Below, in pieces: positions 23,676 through 35,594 of a stretch of 64,000 nt of DNA (position 1 is its first letter; every line of letters begins with the position of its first letter). The notes beneath the pieces are model-generated. The model ran no database searches. It was not told the origin of the DNA and saw nothing but the letters and a program-made list of their open reading frames with translations. The stretch comes from Paraspadella gotoi. Taxonomy: Eukaryota; Chaetognatha. A program made the position numbers and the translations under genes. The stretch lies in the NCBI GenBank assembly GCA_051294375.1, contig CM119269.1, positions 11,328,883 to 11,392,882 on the forward strand, in the 5' to 3' direction.

Positions 23676-24904
23676 AAAATGATACAAGTTTGAAAAAAAA
23701 TGATCGTGACTGTTAAAACAATGATACAAGTGTAAAAAAACTGATGTGAAGTGAAAAAGTAATCTACCTTTATTATCATTTATTATTAGGTCACTTACAT
23801 TACCGCCATAAATTTATCGTGTGGCAGATCCGCACCATTGTGTTGCTCAAACCTTGTTCTGTATCCGAAATTCTGAAGTGGAAAAACAAAATTCAAAAAC
23901 ACACTTTTATGCCTGCCGGTCTCCGCTTGATGATATAGGTATACTTTCAACGCTCTGTAACTTTCGTTCCCAGATTGCCTATTCAGGCACAACTACCAGG
24001 AACCTGGAAGGAGCCTAATTGTACACTAAAAACTATCTAGTTATTCATAATTCCATTTAGGAAACAAGAACTGTTGAGTCTGGTCACCTGTCACTAATTT
24101 ATGTCACAAAATCATTATCATTAACATTCATCATCTTTTCACAATCAAAGATACCGCGAGGAACACCTCTTCCGTTCCTTCAAACTTCTTTCTCCTTTCT
24201 TCGAGCGTACAGAAAATCGATTATTCAAGTCTTTGTCCATTGAATAAGAAGGAAACACAGAACACAAAAAGTGTTAACAAAGGTTTTGATGGTCAATTAT
24301 TATGTGCATATGGAAAATGTTTACATACAATTAAAAAAAATTCTTAAAAGCTATGTGATTCTCGCCATTTTTTACTATGCAAAGAAAATTACCCATAATC
24401 TTAATTTACATATTGCAGTAAATCCATAATTAAATGGAAACTTCAAACAAAAACAATATTTTATCGGATATGAAACAAAGAAAATTGACACACATTTAAA
24501 CTTCCTCACGTGCCTCACCTAATGAAACTCGGTAACTGTAGATAGTAAAAAGTCGAAAAATGACTGCCAAGTTAATAAAAATTATGTAAGTTAAAAATTA
24601 CTGCACGTATAAAAATTTCACTAATACTTTACAAAGGGAGTTGGTGCTTTTCAGTACAATTAAACCGTTTTTGAAATATTTTCCACCTTCTATGATAGAA
24701 AAGCCAGGTACTCTGGGAAATTGAGATAAACGGACTTTGAGAGAGTTCCTTGACTTGAAAGCTTTACATGGACCTGCTATGACATTATTTCTGTAACATG
24801 TTGATGGAGGCTTTAAACCACCAAAGCCTGGTCCAAGTCAGAGGCAAGATAGCTTATTTATTAAATGAATGGATTAATTTTTATATTGGTAGGTGTTTAC
24901 CAAT

Positions 24905-25290
24905 TTCATAAAAAATTATGCAAGTTGAAAAAATTATGCAAGTTGAAAAAAATTTGCAAGTTAAAAAAATTATGCAAGTTAAAAAAATTATGCCAATTGA
25001 AAAGATTATGCTAGTTGAAAAAATTATGCAAGTAAAAAAATATGCTCTTGCAATTGAAAAAGTATACAAGGCGTTGAAAAAATTATGCAAGCTAAAAATA
25101 ATGCAAGTTGCAAAAAAAACTTATCTGCAAATCAAAAATTGCGTAGTGAAAAAATTAAGCAAGTTGAAAAATTTATGCAATCTAAAAATTATGCAATGGT
25201 AAAAAAATTATGCAAGTTAAAAAATTTATTGCAAGTAAAAACTATATGCAATAACAAAATTATTGCAAGTTTAAAAAAGTATGCAAGTTG
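24905..25290. repeat. Minisatellite, about 18-bp unit AAATTATGCAAGTTGAAA
   Basis: About 20 imperfect units with single-base changes and small indels. It is the reverse complement of the array at 16,925-17,375. The Met-Gln-Val-Glu-Lys repetitive open frame across it is a by-product of the 18-bp period. The array is contiguous, without unique spacers. Confidence 0.85.
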
Positions 25291-25319
25291 GTGCAGATCA
25301 AAAGTGCCCTTGATGTGAT

Positions 25320-25880
25320 GCCAACGACAACGACGACGACGACGACGACGTCACAAGATCAGAATCAGAAGCAACAGCGACGGGGAAAAGAGAGAGAGAC
25401 AGCATTAATATAGAGAGGAGAGGACGAGTGAGAGAGAGAGAGAGAAAAAGAGGGCAGCGAGAGTGAGAAAGAGACGAGAGAAGACGCAGATGCTTTTTCC
25501 ACCCACGAGACGCGATATTAGTTCACTCTCGTTGTATATCGTGTTATCCAGTTAGCCTCGCAACTGCGTCGTGAAATTGGGCATGTGATTTTTTTATACA
25601 CGTAACGCTAGTATTAGGTCATGCTTCCTCGACATTGTCTTTCTATTGTTGCTCCGCAACCGACCACGAATCTAGTTAAGTAATGTTATTGTAATTTTTG
25701 GATTTTGTATTGAGTAGAAATAATAAACTGGCGATAATAAAGGTTTCTTAGGCAAGAAAAAATCCACGAAAATCTCGGAATAGAATGCGCGAGTAATAAA
25801 AGTTTTAGGAAGGAAAAAAAAAAGAAGAGAGAAAGAGAGAGAGAGAAGAGAGAGAGAGACGGACACAGAGAGACCGAAGA
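25320..25880 (+). mobile_element. Family A-related fragments with (GAC)n and GA tracts
   Basis: (GAC)n at 25,326-25,350, GA-rich tracts, the 'tattaggtcatgcttcctcgacattgt' box also present at 62,270-62,300, and the 'ggattttgtattgag' and 'aaaagttttaggaagg' boxes. Confidence 0.6.
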
Positions 25881-25904
25881 GACAAGAGAGATAGCAGAGA
25901 AAAA

Positions 25905-26340
25905 GATTGTTCTTTTTTTTAGAAGAAACCAGACGCGACTGGTTCAATTTAATATTTGCATATTATTCAATTTATAAATAGTTACAAATCAAATAATTCA
26001 TTATTTAAAAAAAGATAAAAATGATTTAAATATATACACTAAAATATTTATTAATTTAAATAATAGTAAAATTTATCAGAATAACAAAAAAGTAATGTCT
26101 AATTTGTGACTATATCTCTCTTTCACTCCTATTTTAGATATAAATTTGCAAAAGTGGCCCAACCGCGTCCCAAATTCAGTAATAAATAAAAAACCAATTT
26201 TTAATAACATTGATTACATTTATTAAATATTATCATCTATTCAAAGGTGTCGCGCTTACATGGTCACATTAGCTGATTTATATGTGACAATGCATATCAT
26301 TATAAGTTACTTCTTCATTTTTTTAAAAATAATAAGAGAG
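25905..26340 (+). mobile_element. Family B fragment (plus orientation)
   Basis: Starts 'ttgttctttttttt', then GAAACCAGAC, 'atatttgcatatt', a long AT-rich body, 'actatatctctctttcactcc', TGGCCCAACCGCGTCC and TGACAATGCATATC. Copies lie at 60,545-60,960 in plus and 33,590-33,985 in minus orientation. In the 60.5-kb copy it runs straight into family A, so A and B may be parts of one larger element. Confidence 0.65.
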
Positions 26341-26399
26341 AGAGAGAGAGAAGATGAGAAGAGAGACGAGAGAGAGAGAAAGAAAGAATAAAACCGAAT

Positions 26400-27390
26400 C
26401 TCTTCTCCAATGTATATCTCAGATAAAATTTGGGATTTTGTATTAAAAAAAAAGGCGCGGCAATACGCCGCTATCGCCTTCATCATTCGGCTCCGAATGG
26501 CGATAATTAAAAAGTTTTGAGAAGGAAAAAAATATCAGCAATTTTCAAAAACATGACACGATTGTACAGAGAGGCAGAGAGACAGAAAAGACAGAGGTAG
26601 AGAGACAGAAGAGAAAAAGAGAACAAGGAGACAGAAAGACGACATAAGAAAGAGAAAGCTGGAAGCCAGCTGAACAGTCACTGCGAGAACCTGACTCGTT
26701 TTTTAAGGGGGTCAGAAAAAGCAGCGAACTGACAAGATATAGGGAAAAAAAATCTATATACTAATTTAAGAAATAAAAGAAAGGCAAAAATATGTTACAA
26801 TTGTTTACAATTTGGAAATTTTTCATTTTTGCCATCGCAGCTTGTAAAAGATTTATTTATTATTTGTATTAAAATTAGATATAGCTTCTCGATTAAAAAA
26901 TATTTTGAGTTCCCATTTTTATTATATTTTTTAAAAAAAAATTTTTGAATTTCATCTTCAAATATATATACTGCAATATGTAAATTAGATTAAAGCATTG
27001 TATGATACTAATCTTGGATATTATATATGAACTTTTAATTCTCATTTGCATATTGCAGTAAATGCCGATACATGAAGTGGAATTTCAAACAAAAAAATAC
27101 TTAAACAATGTAATTAAGAAAATATCAAACTATTTCAAGTTGAGAAGCATATCTAATTTTTAACTTACTATGATCGCCACACTTTTGTAAACTTCTTCTA
27201 TAATAATTCATAATAATTTTTATTTAAACAAAAACGGTCAAGATCACAGCCAAAACTATAAAGCGTTAGTAGTTTTTTATATAAAAAAAACAGCTGACGG
27301 ACGACGGACGACGACACGAATACGTCACAAAGAGTAAACCCTAAAACCATTATAGAGCCTGACCCGGCTTCCGCCCGGTCAGGCTCCGAT
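26400..27390 (+). mobile_element. Family A element, near-complete copy with terminal hairpin
   Basis: The same block order as the 22.6-kb copy: 'gggattttgtatt', GGCGATAATTAAAAAGTTTTGAGAAGG, GA tract, 'gactcgttttttaa', TGCAATATGTAAATTAGATT, 'tttatataaaaaaaacagc', a short GAC-rich block, and the hairpin GAGCCTGACCCGGCTTCCGC..GGTCAGGCTC at 27,355-27,387. No coding frame. Confidence 0.75.
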
Positions 27391-27713
27391 TAATTATAGT
27401 AGGGAACAGTCTGGCGTTAAGCGTCCGAGATAAAAATTAGGGAACTAAAAAAGTTGGTTATATACGCAAAACATTGTCAATCACATACAATTATCTAGTG
27501 GCTTTTTTTTCATTGAAATTGATTAGATATTAACTAAAAATATTTCTATAAATTACATTTTTCTTTTGATATAATAAGAGAACTGAGCTTCCGTCGCTTG
27601 AGTCAGGTTTACTATGTAAATATAACGTTGATTTGATTCCAAATATGTTTTTAAACTTTACCTACTTAGACCGCGCATTAGACGGCGAATAATAATATTT
27701 GGAATTAATATTT

Positions 27714-28135
27714 TATCGAGGACAGACCGGGCGAAGCCGGTCCTGTCTCATAAATAATTCCTTTCGTTTCTGTTGTGTCTCGTCAGTCGTCGTCGTCGTC
27801 TTGACTTGACTTGAAAGGCATTCGTCGTCGTCGTCGTCTGCGTCACGCTTTTTTGCAATCATGGCTTTGTAAAAGTATGATATCATAGGAATGGAAAATT
27901 TATATATGGCTCTCTAATCATAAATCTTTAAAATTCCATGTTCATATCAATATTCCTATTTGTTTATGTTTTATTTACAAAACAAAACCTTTTAATTATT
28001 ATGTCTCTTTCCCCTCTCTTCTTTTATTATTATGTCGCTCTCTCTCTCTTCTTTTTCTCAGTCACTGCTTCTTTCTGATTTGTCTAAAAACGAGTTCTGG
28101 CTCCTCAAGCGTCTGCAGGCGTCGTCCAGCTTCTT

Positions 28136-28168
<33 letters not shown>

Positions 28169-28890
28169 CAAAAAAAATTTAGTATATATATATATATATT
28201 TGACACCAATATTTGAAGACGACGCCGTCAGCAGTTTACCATCCGTTCTCCCTCTTTTTTTTTCTTTGTAGAATCACCACGGGCGCGAACCAGAGTCCTT
28301 CACATTGGAGGAGTTCGCGCTACTCCGGCGCCAAGGTATTACTTATTTGGACGAGTAAAAGGGTTTGTGAGCTTCTCTCTCTCTCTCTTAATAATTATGT
28401 CTCTCTCTCTCTCTCTCTCTCTTTTTCTCCGTCGCTGCTGCTTCTGATTCCAGCGGCTGTCAGCGTTCTCTCTATCTCTCTTTTAATTATATGTCGCTCT
28501 CTCTTTCTCTCTTTTTTTCTTCTGAATAGGGGTAGCCCCTCTCAATCGGTGAGTCAAAATTTAGTATAGGAACATGCTCAAACGAAAATTTATGCATTTT
28601 TAGTATACTTTCAAGTATTACAAAAAATTTCTTATATGGCTCTATACCCAAATATTTATTTTTTAATATTTATTTATAGAAAGGAAAAGAGTTGGCCCTA
28701 CTCAGATTGTCAAAAAACGAGTTCAGCTCTGCAGCGCGCGGTCCAGCGGCTGTCCAGATTCTCTTTATCTCTTTTTCTCTCTCTCTATCTCTCTCTCTCT
28801 CTTTCTTTCTTCTCTCTCTCTGATTATTTTTTCTGAATAGGGTAGCCCCTCTCAATAGGTGAGTCAAAAATTTAGTATGAGAACATGCTC
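27714..28890 (+). repeat. Direct duplication, copy 2 (first copy at 13,371-14,600)
   Basis: Begins with the same hairpin (GACAGACCGG-GCGAAG-CCGGTCCTGTC) and follows copy 1 block by block through CTTGACTTGACTTG, 'gcaatcatggcttt', CT tracts, (AT)n at 28,182-28,200 and two 'gaataggggtagcccctctcaat' sub-units. Differences are mainly short indels. Confidence 0.85.
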
Positions 28891-29320
28891 AAATAAAAAT
28901 TTATACATTTTTAATTATTACTTTCACATGTACAAAAAATTCTTATTATGTCTCTATACCCAATATTTATTTTTTATACTATTTTATAGGAAGGAAAGGA
29001 GTTGGCCCTTTCAGATTCGTTCTAAAAACAGTTCAGCTCTGAAGCGGCTGTCCAGCGGCTGTCAGCTTTCTCTGTCCTCTCTCTGTCTCTCTCTCTGTGT
29101 CTCTCCTCTCTCGTCCTCTCTCTCTGTCCGATCTCTCTGGTGATCGTTGCGTTTTTCGAAAAATTCTGATTATTTTTCTCCTTTTATTTTATTATCGCCA
29201 TTTATTCCGCGCTTTTTTCCTTCAATACAATCCCCAATTTACATCCCAGTTTTGTATTTATTTACGGCTCTGAGATTTAGTCAGAATATGTTTTATGTTT
29301 GGAAACAAAGTTCGCACACA

Positions 29321-29353
<33 letters not shown>

Positions 29354-29610
29354 ATACACGTTTGTTTGTTTTATTTACGATGAATGACTCATCGCGTCAA
29401 TGAATGACTATCATTGCATCAATCATTTGGTTATTATCGAATCAATCATTTGGTTATCATTGCATCAATATTTGGTTATCATCGCATCAATAAATTACTA
29501 TTACATCAATCAATCAATTACTATTACATCAATCAATCAATTACTATTACATCAATCAATTAATCAATTACTATGGTTATCATCGCATCAATGAATGACT
29601 ATCATCTCAA
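28891..29610. repeat. Third sub-unit, CT tracts and inverted TGATGCGATGATAACC minisatellite
   Basis: A further 'tacaaaaaattcttat..aaggaaaggagttggccct' sub-unit to about 29,060, CT-rich blocks (29,070-29,140, 29,320-29,352), then the 21-22-bp minisatellite in reverse orientation (29,390-29,610). Confidence 0.7.
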
Positions 29611-29834
29611 AAATAAAAAAATAATTTCTATCTTTTTTTCGGTTTATGGTTTAACTACCAAACAATGTATCTAAGTTATCAAGTTCCATTAGTGAGGCAG
29701 TGAGGAAGTTGAAATGTGTGTCCATTTTCTTTGTTTCCATATCGTTTTCATTAATTTCTTTGATAGTAAGGTCTGTCGAGATCCTTATTCTTTAAGATTT
29801 TTTTTGTTTGAATTTCCACTTCATTATAATTTAC

Positions 29835-31070
29835 TGCAATATGCAAATGAGATTATAGTATTCATTATAATATCCAAATTAGTATATAGAAATGCTTCAA
29901 TCTAATTTACATATTGCAGTATATATTATTGAAGATGAAATTAAAAAAAAAATTTTAAATCTCTAATAAAAATGGGAACTCAAAGGAATTTTTTAATGAG
30001 AAGCTATATCTTAATTTTAATACAAATAAAAATAAAATCTTTTACAAGCTATGATGGAAAAAAATTGGAAAAATTTCCAATTGTAAACAATTGTAACATA
30101 TTTTTGCCTTTCTTTTATTTCTTAAAATTATATATATATATATTTTTTTCTGCATTAAATGCTTATAATGACTTTTTATAAAATAAAACCTAGAATATTA
30201 AACATTTTTATAATGTTTTAGTTTATTTTTTGCTCATGTTTTTCAATAATGCTTTATATTTTTGTGTTTTTGTTCTTGTTTTCATATTTTTTTGTTTTTG
30301 TTTTACGCATTATCTTTGAACGTTTTTATTAACATTGGTTTTTCGTTTATGCTTTATATTTTTTGTTTTTGTCTTTGTTGTCATATTTTTTGTTTTTATT
30401 TTTACGCATTATCAAAAATAAAAATTACAAATTTAAAATAAAAACTATTGCTTCTCTTGACATTTGACATTTTTCGTTTTTTAGTTTTTCCGGTTTTATG
30501 ATTTTTACATTTGATCCTTAACACGTTCTTGAACGTTTTTTTAATAGTTTCTTATGAATTAGTTCATAACATTTATTAATGATTTAAACGTTAGTGTCTT
30601 TTGTTTTTATTGAATTTCAATATTGTAGTTTAGTTTTTACTTGTTTTCACAGTCTTCTTAAATGTTTAGGGGTCCTTTTGTTTTTATTGAATTCAATACA
30701 TAGTTTAGTTTTCCAGTCTTTTACACTATTACTGTTTAATGTATTATGTCAATACTGTTTTGGTATTAATAAAAAAAAAAAAACCATTCTGAAAAATTAA
30801 AAAAAAAAAAAAAAAAATTCTGCAACGAGTTCAGGCTCTGAAGTGACTGTACAGAGCGGCCTTCCAGCACGCCTGTCCAGCTTTGTCTCTCTCTGTTTCT
30901 CTCTGTCTGTGTCTCTCTCTGTGACTCTCTGTCTGTACGATTTTTTACGTTATCGTTCGTTTTTTGAAAAATTCTGATTATTTTTTTCCTTCTAAAAACT
31001 TTTATTATCACCATTTATTCCGCGCTTTTTTCTCAATACAAAATCCCAAATTTACATCTGAGATTAGCCT
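29835..31070 (-). mobile_element. Family A element, minus orientation, interrupted
   Basis: Reversed blocks: the TGCAATATGCAAATGAGATT pair (29,835-29,930), 'ttccaattgtaaacaattgtaacat' (30,075-30,105), then about 600 bp of T-rich DNA, and 30,825-31,070 with the 'acgagttcaggctctg', CT tract, 'gttcgttttttgaaaaattctgatta' and 'ccttctaaaaacttttattatc' boxes. Confidence 0.7.
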
Positions 31071-31741
31071 GGCAAGCTTCCTATAGGATGGGTTGGAATA
31101 TCTTTACAAAACCTTGGGAATATTACCTTGGTACCAAAATTAGAGATTTGAGATAGAACGATTTTTTGTCCACAAAGCCAAAAGGTTAGTAATAAAAATC
31201 GGGTTACTCCAATATGCAAATGAGATTAACGTTTCACAGTAATATTTTAATTTAATAAAAACTTATTAATCTTAAATAAAAATTTAAATAAATAATATAA
31301 AATCAAATTAAAAAGCTAATATTTATCGTTTGATTAGCTGACAGGATTAAAAAAATAATATTAACCGATAAAAATCATATGAAAATACTATTAAAATAAA
31401 GGTTTCTTGTTACTTAATCTTGAAAGATAGTGAAGCAGTAAAGAAATGACAAAAAGCTATTAAGACAGAGAGAGATACAGTTCAATCAGTTTTTTTGTTT
31501 TGCTCACAACCATTTTGGTACTGTTAACTTGAATCATAGTTTGTTTTTGTTTACAAACATCAAATTTTATTTTTATATATGGACATGTTTCGAGTCTTAT
31601 TCTTTTCTCCAAACATTGTTTCCTACTTACTCTCAAATGACCTGACTTTATTTCTATTTTTTATCTCTCTCTGTCTCTCCTGTCGTTACCTTCAGCTGTT
31701 CTTACCCTTAACACTTTTCTTTGTTCTTTGTTGGACGCTTA

Positions 31742-31774
<33 letters not shown>

Positions 31775-32374
31775 ACTCTCTCTCACTCTCTGTAGAGACG
31801 TTCCTAGTCTCCACGCTTTGCGGTCCTTGGCGTTCGTTGGTCGCCCGCCCAAAAAGAGGTTTTGACAAAAGTTTCGCTGACTATATCTCTAGTAAAAGTA
31901 CAACGCGAGTTCCCAAACGGTCCAAACGAAAATCGTGACAATATCTAGTCGCGAAAATCCGTAAAAAAAAAGGTTTTCGGACGCGCGACGTTGATTCAAT
32001 AAATGGTTCTAAATCGATAAAATTCGGATAACCAAAATTCTAAAAGTAAATCGTACGGAATTGACCGGCGTTGCAAAGGGACCGAGAGAGAAAAATATGA
32101 CCAAAAAAGGTCAGGAGGCGATTTTATCTTCACTCTCTCTCTCTCTCTCTCTCTCCCTTCATCATAATGTTTGAAAAAATTTAAATTCACATTGCGCTGA
32201 TGTTCGTTTAAAAAATAAAATTTGTTGTTTGTAAACAAAACAAACTTTGTTTTCTCTCTCAATTTAAAACGAAACGAAGGTCCTTTCACTATGTTTGAAT
32301 GATATCAAAATACTTTAATAGCAAGGATTCTTGGAGGTTAATAAAAAAGTAAGGGTAAAATTTTTCATTTGTCA

Positions 32375-32507
32375 TGGGTGAGGGTGTAGCGTCCCAAATG
32401 TCGAAAACGACAACAAAGACGACGACAAACCGATGACGGTGACCTCACCATTCACCACTGGTGAATCTCGCCACTCAACCGTTTAGTGGAGGAAAGTTCC
32501 TCACCCA
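32375..32507. other. Compact structured segment with closing stem and internal hairpins
   Basis: TGGGTGAGG (32,375-32,383) is perfectly complementary to CCTCACCCA (32,499-32,507), enclosing about 115 bases. Inside are ACCG-ATGA-CGGT (32,429-32,440), ATTCACCA-C-TGGTGAAT (32,450-32,466) and CCACT/AGTGG (32,471-32,475 with 32,485-32,489). Two alternative pairings exist: CCTCACC at 32,443-32,449 can replace the 3' closing arm, and GAGGAA/TTCCTC (32,489-32,502) competes with it. No known RNA family is recognised. It may be a SINE-like or transposon-derived unit. Confidence 0.35.
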
Positions 32508-33589
32508 CGTAACCATTACAAATGCTAATTCTGTAATTATCTGTTATTGTTTGTTGTTATTGTTGTATTTCCTTTGTTACGATTTTTACTTTATTTGTTT
32601 GCCATTGTTTTTTAACCATTACATGTAAATATTTGATCGCGAAAACGTCTTCTTATTTTTTGCCTAAAATAATCATTTGAGAGTCGCCACAAATAAGAGA
32701 TAAAACGCAACCTTCTCAAAAAAAAAAATTTAGAACTTTTCTAAATAAAAAAAAATGTTGTAAAAACGTGAAACCAATGGCAAGATGGAAGAGAGTCCCG
32801 ATGGCGCCAACCTGTCATATTCCAACTTTTATTGCTTTACACTATTATAAAGCCTATATCCAAAAATTATAGTTTTGGCTCAATCTGTGTCTTTCTCTCT
32901 CCATATATATTTTTTTATGTTTCAAGAAAAAAACTTTTATTCCTGTTAAATATTTTACCGTATGATAACTTAAAAAATAGAGCAAAAAATATCCTCTTTG
33001 TACTTGCAAATAAAATTATGTCAAAATTATACTGTGGGAATGAATAAACGATATTGTGAAAGAGTCTTGATTGAATGATTGCAAGGAACTGCTCTGTCAT
33101 TATCTTGCACACTACGGCGAAAAAAGGAGCCACTTTTCACATCGAAAAAAACATATTAGATGCCTGAATTTTATAAAGACATAGAAACATAAAATAAAGC
33201 TTATTGAAAGATGAAGCGATTCGTCCAATTCCCAATAAAATTGAGCGAAGCGTTCGAAAGTTATAGGACAACAAAGTCGATTGGTAAAAAAATTGAAAAG
33301 AAGACAGAATAGAGGCTCACCTTTCTCCTCACTGGGTTTTCTCTCCCCCTTCTCAACCTCTACTCCTTCTCTTCCCTTCATTGTCCCCTCCTCTTCATTC
33401 CCGAGTCAAGGATCGTCCTCACACTTGTCTCACGATCTCGGGGTCCTCAAGCCTTCCTTCTCCCCTCTCCCCTTTTATGTAACCTTATTCCCTTTTCCTT
33501 TTACATCCTCACCTTACATCTTTTCCCGGACGAGAGCATCCGAGATTTTCGTGTTTACATTTTAGATAAAGTGAAGAACAACTTTTAAT

Positions 33590-34110
33590 GACATACAATG
33601 TCACATGTGCATCAGCTAATGTGACAGGTAGGCGATACCTTTATGTATGTATGTATCATTTTTTAAAAAGTAATAATTTATTTTGGTTTTTATTTATTAC
33701 TGTAATTTTGGACCGGTCGGCCCACTTTTAGCAAATTATATCTAAAATAGGAGTCGAGAAGAGAGATATAGTCAAATTAAACATTACTTTTTTGTTATTC
33801 TGATAATTTGTACTATTATTAAATGAATAAATATTTTTAGTGTATATATTAAATCATTTTTATCTTTTTTAAAAATAATAATTATTTGATTTGTGTAAAC
33901 TATTTATAAATTAATTAAATATGCAAATATAAAATTTGACCTCGGTCTGGTTGCTTCCTAAAAAAAGAACAATCAAAAATTTTATTCAAGATTAAAATTT
34001 TTTTAAATGAGGAAATAAAATTTTTTTTGATAAGTAAAAAAAATATTTGGAAGTCATAAATATCATAGTCGTTAACTGAGTATTTTCAACTATATATTTT
34101 GTTAATAGGG
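33590..34110 (-). mobile_element. Family B element, minus orientation
   Basis: The reverse complement of 25,905-26,340: 'tgtcacatgtgcatcagctaat', GGACCGGTCGGCCCA, the AT-rich body, GACCTCGGTCTGGTT, followed by the 'attcaagattaaaa' block that matches 19,330-19,460 and 60,490-60,560 in reverse. Confidence 0.65.
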
Positions 34111-34139
34111 ATTATAATTTTTGGATCGTTATTATTCTC

Positions 34140-34404
34140 TCTTTTTTTCTTCTGAATAGGGGTAGCCCCTCTCAATTGGGTTAGTCAAAAATTTAGAATG
34201 AAAACCTGCTCAAACGAAAATTTATACATTTTTAAGTATACTTTCAATGTATAAAAAAATTCTTATATGGCTCTATACCAAAATAATTATTTTTTAATAT
34301 TTATTTATAGAAAGAAAAGGAGTTCGACCCTATTCAGATTCGTCTAAAAACGAGTTCATCTCTGAAGCGGCTGTCCAGCGGCTGTCCAGCTTTCTCTCTC
34401 TCTC

Positions 34405-34462
<58 letters not shown>

Positions 34463-35240
34463 CTCTCTCTCTGTGTAGAGAAGTTTCCGTCTCTCTACGC
34501 CGCTCCAAGTAATATCAGTTGGTCCAGGAAAGGCTCGGCTAAATACCGCAACCGACAAGGCATCCACTGACTCTATATCATGAGTATAATCTCGAAGACA
34601 ATGTAAGAGAAATCATAGAGTAAATCGAAGTGTAATTCTAAAGAAATGCATCAATAATCCGTCATATAATCCAGTACTAATTCGTTAAAGCCAGTGTAAA
34701 ATGCCGTAGGAAAATGGTTAAAATACCGAGGGAAATTAGTCCAAGCAAGCGGAATCTATCAAACTGAATTCGTGATCCAAAGTCTGACTGAGGTTGACCG
34801 GGGTAGAAGAGGAGAGAGCTAGAGAGAGATATCTCAGTCTCTCTCGGTCCACAAACTATCTGTGGCCACTGGTTCCACTTCACTCTGTCTCTCTCTGTCT
34901 CTCTCTCTCTGATCGTTCGTTTTTTGAAAAATTCTGATTAATTTTGCCTTCTAAAAACTTTTATTATCACCATTTATTCCGCGCTTTTTTCTCAATACAA
35001 AATCCCAAATTTACATCCGAGATTTTCGTGGATTTATTCTCTTTCTTTCTCTCTCTCTCTCTATTTCACTCATACACGCATTTCTTTGTTTTATTTACGA
35101 TCATCGCGTCAATGAATGACTATCATCGCATCAATGAATGACTATCATCGAATCAATGAAAGATTATCATCACATCAATGAATGACTATCATCGCATCAA
35201 TTATTGGTTATCATCGCATCAATAATCAATTACTTGCTGG
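34140..35240. mobile_element. Composite repeat fragments: sub-unit, (CT)n, family A end, minisatellite
   Basis: 34,140-34,390 is another 'gaataggggtagcccctctcaat' sub-unit. (CT)n is at 34,390-34,480. 34,915-35,055 holds the reversed family A boxes, and 35,100-35,240 the reversed TGATGCGATGATAACC minisatellite. Sequence 34,481-34,880 weakly resembles 31,790-32,100. Confidence 0.65.
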
Positions 35241-35269
35241 CTCGATCCTTATGCTTTTAAGATTTTTTT

Positions 35270-35470
35270 ATTTCATTTTATTTTTATTTCATTTCATTTC
35301 ATTTTTTTTCATTTTATTGATTTGATTTGATTTGATCGATTTGATTAATTTGATTAATTTGATCGATTTTATTAATTTGATTAATTTGATTAATTTGATT
35401 AATTTGATTTGATTTGATTTGATTTGATTTGATTGATTTGATTGATTTGAATGTTTTATTTGATTGCTTT
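35270..35470. repeat. Simple repeat, TTTGATTTGATTAA-type
   Basis: Five-base and ten-base units of TTGAT/TTGATTAA with ATTTC runs at the start. Low complexity, non-coding, about 120 bp inside the intron from the donor of exon 4. Confidence 0.9.
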
Positions 35471-35594
35471 GTTTGTCAACAAGTCTTGGAACTTTCATAA
35501 GGTAGATTCATTTAATTGATGGATTGATTTATAGATTAATTCTTTTGTTTAATTGATTGATTGATTGACTAATCGATCCTTTTAACTCTCATAC

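Larger units (their letters stand above)
13051..35594 (-). other. Giant intron (22.5 kb) of the cadherin gene, filled with repeats
   Basis: The span is bounded by donor GTATGAG at 35,594 and acceptor TTTTCAG-like CCCTCAG at 13,051, and the flanking exons join in phase 1 within one cadherin repeat. It contains one 25-N gap, so its true length is unknown. No exon was recognised inside. Nearly all of it is explained by the repeat entries below. Stretches 15,310-16,130, 23,860-24,900, 27,395-27,710, 31,080-32,370 and 32,520-33,580 are AT-rich DNA with no feature I can assign. Confidence 0.7.

Noticed and set aside
24905-25290. CRISPR-like regular repeat, also at 18,660-18,900 and 59,934-60,150
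   Set aside because: Units are contiguous 18-22-bp tandem repeats without unique spacers, in a eukaryotic setting.
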